From: Planctomycetia bacterium
GTDB lineage: Bacteria > Planctomycetota > Planctomycetia > Pirellulales > UBA1268
Length of the DNA: 64,000 bases
Direction: 5' to 3'
Assembly: GCA_026401035.1 (NCBI GenBank)
Contig: JAPLNR010000063.1
Coordinates: 158,960-222,959, forward strand
The position numbers and the translations under genes were made by a program. This document shows positions 37,301 through 49,400 of this stretch, piece after piece. The notes under the pieces were generated by a model. That model ran no database searches, was not told the DNA's origin, and saw nothing but the letters and a program-made list of their open reading frames with translations. Numbering within the stretch: the first letter of the stretch is position 1; each line of letters opens with the position of its first letter.

Positions 37301-40300
37301 TCGGGCCGGAGGGGGGCGGCGGCGGCGGCGAGATCGTCGCCGAGGGCACGCCCGAGCAGGTCGCCCGCGTGAAGGCCTCGCACACCGGCAAGGCGCTCGC
37401 GCCGGTGCTCGCGGCCGCCAAAGCCCGCGACAAGTCCCGCGAAAAGTCCTCCAAAAAGGGCCACGGCAAGGCGGCGCGAGCCCGCCGGCCGGCGGCTGGC
37501 GCAGCGAACCATGGGCAGCCGGTCGTGCGGCGCAAGCCCGTGTCTGCTGCGGCTGAAAAGGCGATGCTCGACAAGGTCACGCGATCATCGCGGGATCCGG
37601 GGCCGCCATCGATCATGGTCCGCGGCGCGAGCCAGCACAATTTAAAACACGTCGACGCTGACATCCCGCGGGGCGCGATGACGGTCTGCTGCGGCCCCAG
37701 CGGCAGTGGCAAGACATCGCTCGCCTTCGACACACTCTATGCCGAGGGGCAGCGTCGCTACGTCGAGAGCCTGTCGCCCTATGCCAGGCAGTTCGTGGGC
37801 CAGGTGCCAAAGCCCTTGTTTGAGCGGATCGAAGGGCTCTCGCCGGCGGTGGCGATCGAGCAGCGGGCCACCGGGAGCACGCCGCGCTCCACCGTCGGCA
37901 CGCTCACGGAGATGTATGACTATTTTCGGGTGCTCGCCGCGCGGCTCGGCGTGATGCATTGCCCCGATTGCAGCACCCCGGTGGGTGCGCAGAGCATCGA
38001 TCAAACAGTCGGGCGGCTCCTGGAGCACGATCCGGACACGCGGCTCCTGCTGCTGGCGCCGATCGAACTGCGGGTTGGACAGACGCCCGAGAGTTTTTTT
38101 GCCGGGCTGCGGGCGGCGGGCTACGTGCGGGTGCGGATCGACGGCCAGACGGTGCACCTCGACGAGAAGCCGACGCTCGACCGCAAGCGGAAGAGCCGAA
38201 TTGAGATCGTGATCGACCGCGTGACGGCCAAGCCGGCCGAGCGGAGCCGTCTCGCCCAGAGTGTCGAGGCGGCGTTCGAGGCGGGCGGCGGCACGATGCT
38301 CGTGGCCCGCGCGGCGGACGGCCACGACGGCAAGCCCCTCCTGGAGCCCGACTGGCCCATCGAGGTGCACAGCCGCAGGCTCGCCTGCCCATCGTGCGGC
38401 CGCGGCTTCAAGCCGCTCGAGCCCCGGCAATTTTCGTTCAACAGCCCCCTCGGCTGGTGCCCCAGTTGCGACGGCCTCGGCACCCGCGTGGGCGTGGAGC
38501 ATGCGTCGCTGATCCGCGATGCGTCGCTTTCGCTCGGCGCCGGGGCGCTCGACCTCTGGCCGAGTCTCGACCGGAAAGACTGCGGCCAGATCAGCCGCGC
38601 GATGCTCGAGGCCCTCTGCACGGCCACAGGCCTGCCGATCAACGTGCCGCTGGCGGAGCTCTCGGGATTGCAGCAGCGGGTGCTCTTCGAGGGCACGGGC
38701 GAAAAGTGGATCGAGGTCCCGCGGCCACGGGGCGTCGCCGGCAGCGGCCCCTGGTTTGCCTACCAGTTCAAGGGCCTGGAAAACTCCTGCGAGGAGGCGG
38801 CCCGGCTCGTGGCTGCCCTGCGCGGCAGGGTCGATGCCGTGATGGGCGAGGTGCCGTGCAGCGAGTGTGGCGGCAGCCGGCTCGCCGACGTGGCCAGCGC
38901 CGTCACGCTCTGGGGCCGCGAGCTCGACGTCTGGTGCCGGATGCCGCTGGGCAAACTGCAGAAGGAGTTGCAGACGGTTTCACTCTCGGCGGACGAAAAA
39001 AAAATCGCCGGCGATCTCCTGCGGGAGTTGCTCTCGCGGGTGGCGTTTCTCGTCGACGTGGGGCTTGAGTATCTCGACATGGCCCGGCCGGCGGGGAGCC
39101 TCTCGGGGGGCGAACTCCAGCGGATCCGGCTGGCGGCGCAGGTAGGCAGCGGCCTGACGGGCGTGCTCTACGTGCTCGACGAGCCGACGATCGGCCTCCA
39201 TCCCCGCGACACCCACCGGCTGATCGCCGCCCTCGGCAAGCTCCGCGACCTCGGCAACACGCTCGTCGTCGTCGAGCATGATCGCGACGTCGTGAACGCG
39301 GCCGATCATGCCCTCGACTTCGGCCCCGGCAGCGGCCGGGAGGGGGGGCAGATCGTTGCCCATGCCGCTCCCAAAAAACTCGAATCGTCGAAGCAGAGCG
39401 TGACGGGCCCCTATCTGAAGAAGCGGCGGGCCTGCGACGCAGTGGTCGCACGCAAATTAAAAACCGGCCGCCGCGAGCCGCAGCAGTGGCTCGAGATTCG
39501 TGGCATCCGGCATCGCACGCTCAAGGGCATCGACGTCCGGTTTCCGCTCGGCGTGCTTGCGGCCGTGACGGGCCCGAGCGGCAGCGGCAAGACATCGCTC
39601 GTGCTGGAGGTGCTCTGGCGGTCGCTGGCCCGCCGGCTGCACGCCGCGCGGGAGCAGCCAGGGCAGCACGACTCGGTGCGGGGCCTCGATAAAATCGACA
39701 AGGTGATCCTCGTCGACCAAGACTCGATCGGCTCGACGCCGGGCTCGACGCCGGCGACCTACACGGGCGTCTTCGACCACATCCGACAGCTCTTTGCGAA
39801 GGTGCCGGAATCCCGCACCCGCGGGTTCACGCCGCGAACGTTTTCCTTCAATGTTCCGGGCGGCCGTTGTGAGGCCTGCGAGGGGCTCGGGCAGCGGCGT
39901 GTGGAAATGCACTTTCTGCCCGACGTCTGGGTGCAGTGCGAGGGCTGCAAGGGCCGCCGCTATTCGAGCGAAACGCTCCACGCAAAGTGGCATGGAAAAT
40001 CGATCGCCGACGTCTTGGAGATGAGCGTCGCCGACGCCGCCCAGTTCTTCGAGACGGTGCCGCACATCGCCCGGATCCTCGGCACGCTCGTCGATGTCGG
40101 CTTGGGCTACATCACGCTCGGCCAGCCGGCGCCGCAGCTCTCGGGCGGCGAGGCCCAGCGGGTGAAGCTCTCGCGGGAACTGGCCAAACCCGGCACGGGA
40201 AGCACGCTCTATATATTGGACGAGCCGACCACCGGCCTGCATTTTTCCGACATCGAGAAGCTGCTGCACGTGATCGAGCGACTGGTGGACGCCGGCAACA

Positions 40301-40527
40301 CGGTGCTCGTAGTGGAGCACAACCTGGAAGTGATCCAGTCCGCCGACTGGGTGATCGACATCGGTCCGGAGGCGGGCGAAGGGGGTGGCAAGATCGTCTG
40401 CGAGGGTCCGCCGGAAGACCTCGTCATTCACGCCGACCGCTGGCGGCTCGACGGCCTCCTCCAAAGCCACACCGGCGAAGCCCTCGCCGCCTTCAGCCCG
40501 CGCCAGCCCCTCGCCGCCCGCGTGTAG
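34384..40527 (+). CDS. uvrA: Tandem-fused excinuclease ABC subunit A (two UvrA units), interrupted by an in-frame TAG at 37021-37023
   Basis: Four Walker A motifs ([70 protein letters not shown]) and four LSGGE signatures; both ORF pieces (to 37023, from 37102) are in the same frame. Confidence 0.88.
35102..35185. repeat. 84-nt palindromic element in frame inside uvrA
   Basis: perfect 26-bp inverted repeat CAGAAAAAGGGGACGCAGCTCTTTTC (35102-35127) / GAAAAGAGCTGCGTCCCCTTTTTCTG (35160-35185), 32-nt loop. Confidence 0.93.
35790..35852. repeat. Second palindromic element in frame inside uvrA (family B-like)
   Basis: GGCTGGAGACCGC (35790-35802) ... GCGGTCTCCAAGCC (35839-35852), with internal GATTCATAAGCGG core. 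Confidence 0.75.
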
Positions 40528-40583
40528 TCTGCTTGCTGTTCAAGCCGGTTCTATACCCGCTTCCGAAGGCAGCGGCCTCCGAC

Positions 40584-41819
40584 CTACCACCGCGCCTCGA
40601 GGCCGGTCGTCACGCCGTGCAGGAGCACGCTGCCATTCGTGTTGATGGTGGTGGTGGTCGGATCGACGGCCAGGTCGGTCGTCGAGAATTGGCTCGCCGG
40701 GGTCGCCACACCGCTCAGCCAGAAGAGCGTGTAGCCCGCCCGCCAGGAGAGCCACTCCGTGAGCCGCAGGCTCGCATTGGCACCGACTTCACCCACAAAC
40801 GCCGTCTGGTCGGCGACGGCCGACGCGAGCGTGGTGGTAGCGGGATCACTTGAGAAATCGATTCCCGCCATCCGCTGGTAGGCATTGTTGTAAAAGATGC
40901 CGGCCTTGCCGATGCCGTTGACCTTGAGCGGCCCGGTCTTGTTGTTCCACAGGCAGAGATCCATCCCCACCTGCCCACCATACAGGTCGTTTCCCGTTCG
41001 GGCATCGAATACGTACGGCCCGAAATCGTTCACCTCGCCGATGAGCATCTCCTGATTCCACTCGACCCAGCGGAAACCGCCCAGCCACGTGATCGGCCCG
41101 CAGGTCCGCCGCCGCCAGTTGATCTCGGCGCTTTGGATGCTCGCGCTTGTGAGCACTTCGGCGGCGAAGACCGGCCCGAATGTGCCAAAGCCGGCAAGAT
41201 TGCTTTCGCTATAGGTGCCCACTGGCGTGGCCGCCTGCCCCGCGAACGACGACACATTGAAGTAATTGCCCTCGATCGAATACACGGGGTCGAGGTTGAG
41301 GAAGAGCCCAAACCGCGGCCCGGCCGACATCGGCGGCTGGGCCTGATTGGCGTCGAGCGCCGGCAAGCCCGTTGCCGTCTCCGTATAGAGCACCCGGCTG
41401 GGGATGTTTCCCTGCCAGAGCATGAGGGCGTCGATCTGTGCGACCCACCGCGGGGTCACGGGCATCAGAATCCGATTGATCGTGCCCCTAGGTGACAGGC
41501 TGTCATGCGCATCGGCCGCGCAACCGGCGTCGGTGCACGACGGGCCGACGGTCTGGTTTCCGCCGAAAACGCCATATTCGTCATCGACATAATGATCGTC
41601 CTGCCCTGCATGGGGCCGGGAGGTTGGCTCCACGAGGATCGATTCCGTCGACGGATCGATAGTAAACGCTTGGCCGGAGGCCGTGTCGTCATTCTCGAGC
41701 ACGGACTGATCCGTCACGAGCAGGCCCTCCTCGAAGTTCCCGGCCCGGACAGCCAGCGGCATCGCCAGAGTCATCACGAGACCACAGACATATCCAGTGC
41801 GCTTCCGAAAACACATCAC
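40584..41819 (-). CDS. BBP7-like outer membrane beta-barrel protein
   Basis: planctomycete pattern: QIDALMLWQGN, QAQPPMSAGPRFGLFLNL, ITWLGGFRWVEWNQE, LTEWLSWRAGYTLFWLSGVA, C-terminal Trp (GLEARW). Confidence 0.8.
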   Translation of the reverse strand: MMCFRKRTGYVCGLVMTLAMPLAVRAGNFEEGLLVTDQSVLENDDTASGQAFTIDPSTESILVEPTSRPHAGQDDHYVDDEYGVFGGNQTVGPSCTDAGCAADAHDSLSPRGTINRILMPVTPRWVAQIDALMLWQGNIPSRVLYTETATGLPALDANQAQPPMSAGPRFGLFLNLDPVYSIEGNYFNVSSFAGQAATPVGTYSESNLAGFGTFGPVFAAEVLTSASIQSAEINWRRRTCGPITWLGGFRWVEWNQEMLIGEVNDFGPYVFDARTGNDLYGGQVGMDLCLWNNKTGPLKVNGIGKAGIFYNNAYQRMAGIDFSSDPATTTLASAVADQTAFVGEVGANASLRLTEWLSWRAGYTLFWLSGVATPASQFSTTDLAVDPTTTTINTNGSVLLHGVTTGLEARW

Positions 41820-41876
41820 ATCGCCCCCCGTTTTCCCTAGTCAATGGTTCATCAATGGTTCAACGATTTCGATTCG

Positions 41877-43043
41877 CTACCACCGGGCCTCGAGGCCCGT
41901 CGTCACACCATGCAGGAGCACGCTGCCCTGGGTATTGACCAGTGCCGTGCGATCTCCAAAACTTGTCACTGGCAGCTGGCTGGCGGGGACGGCCACTCCG
42001 CTCAGCCAAAAAAGCGTGTAACCCGCCCGCCACGTCAACCAGGAGGTCACGCAGAGCGAGGCGTTGGCCCCCACCTCTCCGACAAACGCCGTCTGATCGG
42101 CTGCTGCCGCCACGCTTCCCTGCGGAAACACCTCGCCCGTCGACGTCACGAATTCGGTCGTCGAGTGCTGGTAGGCGGCGCGATTATAAAAGACTCCCGA
42201 TTTGCCAATCCCTTTGATCTTCAGGCGATTCCCCGCATCCCACAGCGGCAACTCTGCCCCGAGCTGGCCTCCGTAGAGATTGTTTCCCGTCTGGGAGGCG
42301 ACATTCCCCGAGCCGAAGGGCACCGGATTGAGAAAGGCGTAGTCGACGTTCGCCTGTTGATTCCATTCCACTCAGCGAAACCCGCCGATCCAGGTGATGA
42401 GGCCGCCTTCACAGCTACGCACGTTGAGTTCGGCACTCTGAATCCTGCCACTGGTTGCGAGACTCGCCGATTGAATGTCGTCGAAGGAAAGGTCGGCCAA
42501 ATTAATCGTGCTGTACGAAGACGCTCCTGCAGGCAACACCGCCCTGCCGGCGAATGAATCGACCCGAAAATAGTTGCCCTCAATCCAGTCACACTCGGTC
42601 AACCGCCGCGCCAGGCCAAACCGTGGCCCGGCAGACATCGGCGGCTGGGCCTGGTTCGCATTGAGCGCCACGCCTCCAGCTTGGTTGAGAAAAAGCGGCT
42701 GGCTTTGGATATTGCCCTGCCACAGCATCAGCGCATCGACCTGACCGACCCAGCAGTCGCCGCACCCCGGGCCGAAGAGCTCCTGCAAGACTCCCCGGCC
42801 TTCATCCAGCGGCCGTGGGATCTGATCGGTGACGCAGATACCGTCGCACGCGGCCGCAGCCAAACAGCCCGGCTGATCGTCCGAAATGAACGCCTCGTTG
42901 GCCTGCGCGAAGCCGGCGCCCGTGATGCAGGCTAGCAAGGCGAGATGCAACCAACCGAACCGCTGACTTTGGTGATGATTCCTTGAAGCAGCCCTAGAAA
43001 GGTTGCTTTCAGAAACGTCTTCGTGACGGGAACATGCGGTCAT
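41877..43043 (-). pseudogene. Second BBP7-like beta-barrel paralogue, interrupted by in-frame TGA at 42372-42374
   Basis: ORFs 43043-42372 and 42371-41877 are contiguous and in frame; joined product parallels the neighbour over its length (QAQPPMSAGPRFGL..., GGFR*VEWNQ, WRAGYTLFWLSGVA, GLEARW). Confidence 0.75.
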
Positions 43044-43080
43044 TTCGTTGAACTCCTCCGAGAACGTCAGGTCGGAGGAG
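43041..43080 (-). promoter_or_regulatory. 5'-leader hairpin whose 3' arm contains the Shine-Dalgarno of the BBP7-like gene
   Basis: minus strand CTCCTCCGA-CCTGACGTTC-TCGGAGGAG-TTCAACGAA-ATG; 9-bp perfect stem includes GGAGGAG. Confidence 0.55.
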
Positions 43081-43428
43081 AAATCGTCAGTCGGGCATTC
43101 GGGTCGTGACTGTTGGTCCTCGAATGCCGGTCACGGAAGATTCGTCGTCGGGGCAAGCGGGGGTAACTGGGGGGTCTTGTCTCAGGGGCCCGGCACGAGT
43201 GGTTCGGGACACTTTGAAAAGCCGGGCGGAAATACCCAGAAAATTGATTTTCCCCGACGCTTTTCGCTGAACCAACCCGTTTGTTGCTGCGTATTTACCC
43301 CACTGCTACTCTCGAAAGAACTATTTTTGGCCCTGCAGCGGCAACACACCCGATCTCTTTAATGACTCCCCGGACCGAGTTGCGGCTCCCGGGGCTGATG
43401 GGCACCAACTGGGGACGAAGGCGACTTC

Positions 43429-46400
43429 ATGATTGCATCTTGGCTAACCTCCGTTCACGAACTGTTCTCCCATCGCAGGAAATCGCGGATCCGGCCCGTC
43501 AGGCGACGCATCCCTGGGCAGAGTTGGAGCCAACTCGAGCGACTCGAAGAGCGCCGCGTGATGGCGTTTGACCTGGTGGCGGCGTATGCCGCGGCCACGA
43601 ACGAACAGCCGTTCTTTGTCAGCGGCCAGTCGGCGGCAACGCTGAACGAGGCTCCGCAGCAGATCGTGCTGAAGTTCAGCCCGGGCGTGAAGATCGATGC
43701 GGGCACTCTCGGGGCGATCTCGGTCGTGCGGAGCGGCGGGGCTGGCGACGGCTTCGGCGGCGCCGGTTCCAAGGCTGATGTCACCGTCGTGCCCGGCAGC
43801 ATCACCGTCGACGATCTGCCCAATGAAAACCAAGTCGTCATCCGCTTCGCCGAGACGCTGCCCGATGACACCTACCGGATCACCGTCGGCGCGGGACTCA
43901 AGACCACAACGAACGATACTGCGCGGCCAACCAATCTCGATTTCCGGCTCGACCTCGGGGCCTTCGTCATGTCGATCGTGCCGCAGCCGGTCACACGGAC
44001 CGGGGCAACGCTCACCCAAGACCGCAACACGATAGCCGTCTATTTCAACCGTAACGACCCGCTGAATGCCGCGTCGGCTCAAACGGTATCGTCGTACCGG
44101 CTCTTTGAGGTCGATCCCGCCACGGGCAGTGAAGTAAGTCCGCTCGGCTTCACCTGCCCGTCAGCCGTGTCGTACGACGCATCCACGGGCAAGGCCGTTC
44201 TCACGTTCGCCCCGGGTGCGATCGCCGATGACAAACTCTACCGGCTACAGGTGGGCGGGGCGGAGACGCTCGTCGCGCCGGCGCCGGCGGTGAACGAGGG
44301 GAGCGACGACAACTCCAGCTTCAACACTGCGAAAGACCTCGGCGCACTTGGTGTCGCCGGCACGACGGTGAATGGCGCAATCAACGTGCGTCCCACCGTG
44401 CCGACGCCCGCGGGACCGCTGTCTTTTCCGACCCAGCCGGGTTCAGTTGACGAGCCCGGCCACCGCGACACGCCAACCGACAGCGGTGAGCACGTGATCC
44501 CGGCATGGATGACCACGGCGGCGACCGGCACGGCGGTCGGCTACTACAATTTTCAAAGCGTGTATGGCAGAGACCCACAGGGCAACACACTCTATAACGC
44601 GATCACCGAAGCCCAGAAGCAGCGAGCGAGGGAGGTTTTCGAGCTCCTCGGCCGTTACTCGGGGGTGCGATTCATCGAGTCGGACAACACTGGCCTCACG
44701 GTCGTGACCGGCGACGTGCGGGCGGCTGACCCGGCGATTCCGCCCACGGCGGTTGCCGGCATCGGCGGGCCGGGACTTGCCATCATGAATTCTTCTCTCG
44801 ACTGGGGGGCAAGTGAATATGGTGGTGGGTGGTTCAAGGTGGCCATGCACGAGATCGGCCACGCGATCGGCCTACCGCACTCCTACGACGTCCCCTCGAT
44901 CATGGGCGCGGGGCTGCCCGGCGAGCCGGTCTTCCCGGCCGACTACGACATCGTGCACCTGAAGCAGCTTTACCCAGTCGCTGGCACGGATATCGACGTC
45001 TACAAATTCTCGCTCGCGAATGCGGGCAGGATCTCCGCCGAAACGGTGATCGCTCGTCCCGGACAGGCTGCGTCAAGCCTGCTAGACAGCGTGCTCACGC
45101 TCTACCGCGAGGTGGCCGGCAAGCGAGAGATCGTCGCGCGGAACGACGACTACTACGGCCGTGATTCGTTCGTGGGGCTCGATCTGGAGCCGGGCAACTA
45201 CTTTATCGCTGTCTCGAGCACGGGCAACACGGCATTCAATCCCGAGGTGAGTAATTCGGGCTACGGCGGGCTGACTAACGGCGACTACCAACTGAAGCTG
45301 CGGTTTCAGCCGGCTAGCACCGCCAGCACGACGATCGTCGACACCACGAACACTCCGCTCGACGGCGACCGCGACGGCAAGGCCGGCGGGGCGTTCAGCT
45401 TCTGGTTCAATACCGCCAGCACGGGTAAGACGGTGTTCGTCGACAAGGCCGCGTCGGCCGCGGGTGCCGACGGCACCGTTGCCAAACCCTACAACACCAT
45501 TACGGCAGCGGTCGCGGCGGTGAACGCGGCGAATATCGCCGCAGCCGGCAGCAAGACGATCGTGCGGATCGTGGGAAACTCCGGGGGCGCCGGCGGCAGC
45601 CCGCTCCCCTACCTCGTCGGCACCGATCTCTCGGGCCGGCCGCTTGCGGACGGCGCCACATTCAGCGTGCCGCAGGGTGTGACGGTGATGATCGACGAGG
45701 GCGCGGTCTTCAAGCTCCGGGCCACCGTGATCGACGTTGGCAGTTCCTCCGCACTCGTTTCCCGGGCCGGTGCCTCGCTACAGGTGCTGGGCACACCCGA
45801 CAAGAACGTCATCTTCACCTCCTACCACGACGACTCGATCGGCGGCAATTCGGACGGTGTCGGTCCGGCTGCGACGGGCGGACAATGGGGTGGCATCGTA
45901 CTGCGAGAGAACTCCGACTCGGCCTCGAAGAGGGCCTTCGTCAACTCGATCAGCAACGCTTTGCTCACGTATGGTGGCGGTCAGGTGACGGTTGACTCGG
46001 TCCGCGATTCCTACGCCCCCATCCAGCTCGAGAGCACGCGGCCGACGCTCGCGTTCAACACGATCACGAAGAGCGCCGGCGCCGCCATCTCCGCCGATCC
46101 CAACAGCTTCGAAGACTCGAACGGCCGCGTCGGCCCGGAAATCCGCGGCAACCGCCTCCTCGACAACTCCACGAACGGCCTGTTCGTGAAGATCCGCACG
46201 GCCTCCGGCAGCCCGATCGACAAACTCGACGTGCCGGCCCGGTTCAAGAGCACCGACATCGTTTACGTGCTCCAGGAAAATCTCTTGATCAATGGGGGTG
46301 TTGGCGGGTACCTCGACGACTCCATCTCGGGCGATACCCTGGCCCGCCAGAGCGGCCGGCTGGCGATCGATCCGGGCGTCGTCGTGAAACTGCTTGGCTC

Positions 46401-49400
46401 GCGGATCGAATTGGAGCGCGGCACCAGCCAGCTGATCGCCGAGGGCACGGCGGCTCGGCCCGTGATCTTCACGAGCCTGGGCGACAACCGGTTCGGCGCT
46501 GGCGGCACGTTCGACACCAACGGCAACCTGCCCGATGCCCGGGTGGCGGGTGACTGGGGCGGCATCGTTCTGAATGCCGGCGCCAAGGGAAGCATCGATC
46601 ATGCCTACATCGCCTACGGCGGCGGCCAGACGCCGATCGAGGGCGACTTCGACCGGTTCAATGTGATCGAGGTGCATCAGGGCGACCTCCGTCTGGCCCA
46701 CAGCCGGATTGAGAACAATGCCGACGGTAAGTCGATCGGCAGCCGCACCGGCCGAGGCCACAATGCCGCTGCGGCGGTTTTCGTGCGTGGGGCGCAGCCC
46801 ACGATCATCGGCAACGATTTCCGCGACAACCGTGGCGCCGCAGTGAGCATCAACGCCAACGCCCTCAACGACGTCGAACTACCCGATCCGGGCCGCAGCA
46901 CGAACTCAATTGACCGTGATCCGCGTTACGATGACAACCGCGGTCCGCTCGTTCGCGACAATCGCCTGTCATATACGATCGATGCCGCGGCCGGTCGACC
47001 GGCCGGCGGGGCAACGAGTGGCCTGCTGGTTCGCGGCGAGGAGATCACGGTCGAGAGCGTCTGGGACGACACCGACATCGTCCATGTGCTCCAGAGCGAG
47101 ATCGTCGTGCAAAACTTCCACACGGCGACAGGCGTGCGGCTTCTGAGCAAGCCCGACGCCAGCCTCGTCGTGAAACTCGCCGGGGCCGCCGCGGGCTTTA
47201 CTGCCGCCGGCTACGGCCTCGACATCAACGACCGCATCGGCGGCACCGTTCAGGTGGTGGGGCAGCCCGGCTACCCGGTGATCCTCACGTCGCTCAAGGA
47301 CGACAGCGTCGGCGCCAGTCTCGATCCGCTTGGCCGGCCCACCAAAGACACCGGCAACGACGGTGGGGTGCTGCCGACGGCGGGCGATTGGAGGAGCCTC
47401 AAGTTCCTGCCGTTCTCGAACGACCGGAATGTCTCGATCGTGCAGGAGTCGGAGCAGGCCGGCACCGGCGGCATCGATGCCAATGCATCCCCGACCACCG
47501 CCCAGCCACTGGGCTTGCTCGCGCCAAACTTCGCGACTGCCGGCAACACTTGGGAATCCGCCCAGGAGAAGAGCGGCGATGACAACCGCCGGCTCGGCTT
47601 CGAGGTGCACGGCCGGATTGCTTCCGATGATTCCGGTGATGTAGACGTCTATACCTTCACGGGCTATAGTGGCTCCGAGGTCTGGATCGACATCGACAAG
47701 ACGAGCCCCTCGCTCGACGCGATGGTCGAACTGCTCGACGCCTCGGGCACGGTTCTGGCGCGTTCCGCCGACGGCCAGACCGACGGGTTGCTATCGCCCG
47801 GCATGCGGGGTCTCGGCACCGACCTCGCCAAGGACTCCTGGCGCGGTGGCGACTACTACACGACCAACCCCAAGGATCCCGGCATGCGGGTCGTGCTGCC
47901 TGGGTCGCCCACCGGCACGCTGGCGCAGTACTACGTTCGCGTTCGCAGCCAGCCACGGTATGCCGCAGGCACCACGCAACTTCAATACGAGGCCGATCTC
48001 GCCGACGCGACGAAGGTCGACAGCGGTGCCACGAGCGGCAACTACGAGTTGCGAGTCCGCCTTCGCCAGCGGGACGAGAAGCCGGGCTCGACGGTCCGCT
48101 ACGCCGACATCCGCTACCCGACGATTGGCATCGATGTGCAGGGTCTGCCGCAAAACTCGCTTCTCACTGGCGAGACCGGTGAAAATCCAACCGACACGAC
48201 CACGTCAACCACGGCCAACGCATTCAACTTGGCACAGTACGTCGGCAATCTGCTCCAGGCTGACCGAAACACGATCAGCATCGCCGGGGAGATCTCCTCG
48301 GCGGGCGATGTCGACTGGTACACGTTCGCCCTCAACTACGAGCAAATCCAGTTGATCGGCGGCGTGAACGGCGGCACGAAAACCTGGGCTACGGTCTTCG
48401 ACATCGACTACGGCGACGGTTTCCGCGGCGATCTCACGCTCTCGGTGTTCGACTCGGCCGGCAAGCTCATCTACACCGGCCGCGATTCCAACGTTGAGTC
48501 CGACCAGCCTGGCGCGGGCCAAGGGAGCGACGTGGACGACCTCTCCCGCGGCTCGTTCGGCAAACTCGATCCCTTCATCGGATCGGTCCAGATGCCGGCC
48601 GGCAATCCGACTGGCTCCGGCGACATCGAATCGGGCGGCGCCGTGACACCACCCGATCCGACTAGGCAGTTGCGATATTATGTCGCCGTCTCGAGCAACG
48701 AACGGCTGCCCGCCGCGCTCGACGCCACTTTCAAGACTTTGGCAACGAACTCGCTCGTCCGCTTGGAGCCGATCAACTCGGTCAAGCGAGTGGCCGAGGA
48801 TCACATCGGAACGAGTGGCTATGAATCGGGTCTTGGGGACAGCAAGGTCCAGATCGATCCTGTCACCGCAACGCTGATCGACGTCAAGGACGATTCCTCT
48901 CTTGCCCTCCACGTCACGCCATTCACGCTTTCCGATGTCATACTCTTCGTATCAACGGCCACCTCGCTCAAGACTTTCGACGCGATGCGGGGTGGGGCTG
49001 CGGAAACGGAAATCGTCATGAACGATGGTGCCGCATCGAATATCGGCGACCTGGTGATGCGGTCCGACGGCACACTCTACTCCTACTCGGGCCTCGCGAA
49101 CGTAGCGAACACCGCCGGCCGGCTTGACCGCATCGATGCCGGCACGGGCGTTCGGACCGCCATTGGCAACGACTCGATTCCGAACCAGCAGCCCAGCACG
49201 CAAAAGACGGATACGAACCTCGCCACGACGACCACTTCGCCGCCCATCCTCGTCACGTCAACTCGCTTCCAGCTCACCAGCACAAACCTGCTTCCAGGCA
49301 CGACGAGCGGGCTGATACGACTGCAGTACACCGACAGTTCCGTTACCCCGGCCGTGAACTACGTCGGATCATGGGAGTTTACGTTCAACGGAACCGACAA

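Noticed and set aside
42372-42374. TGA as selenocysteine or reassigned codon in the BBP7-like gene
   Set aside because: The paralogue has Trp, not Cys, at this site, and both TGA and TAG serve as normal stops for many genes here; nonsense mutation or sequencing error is simpler.
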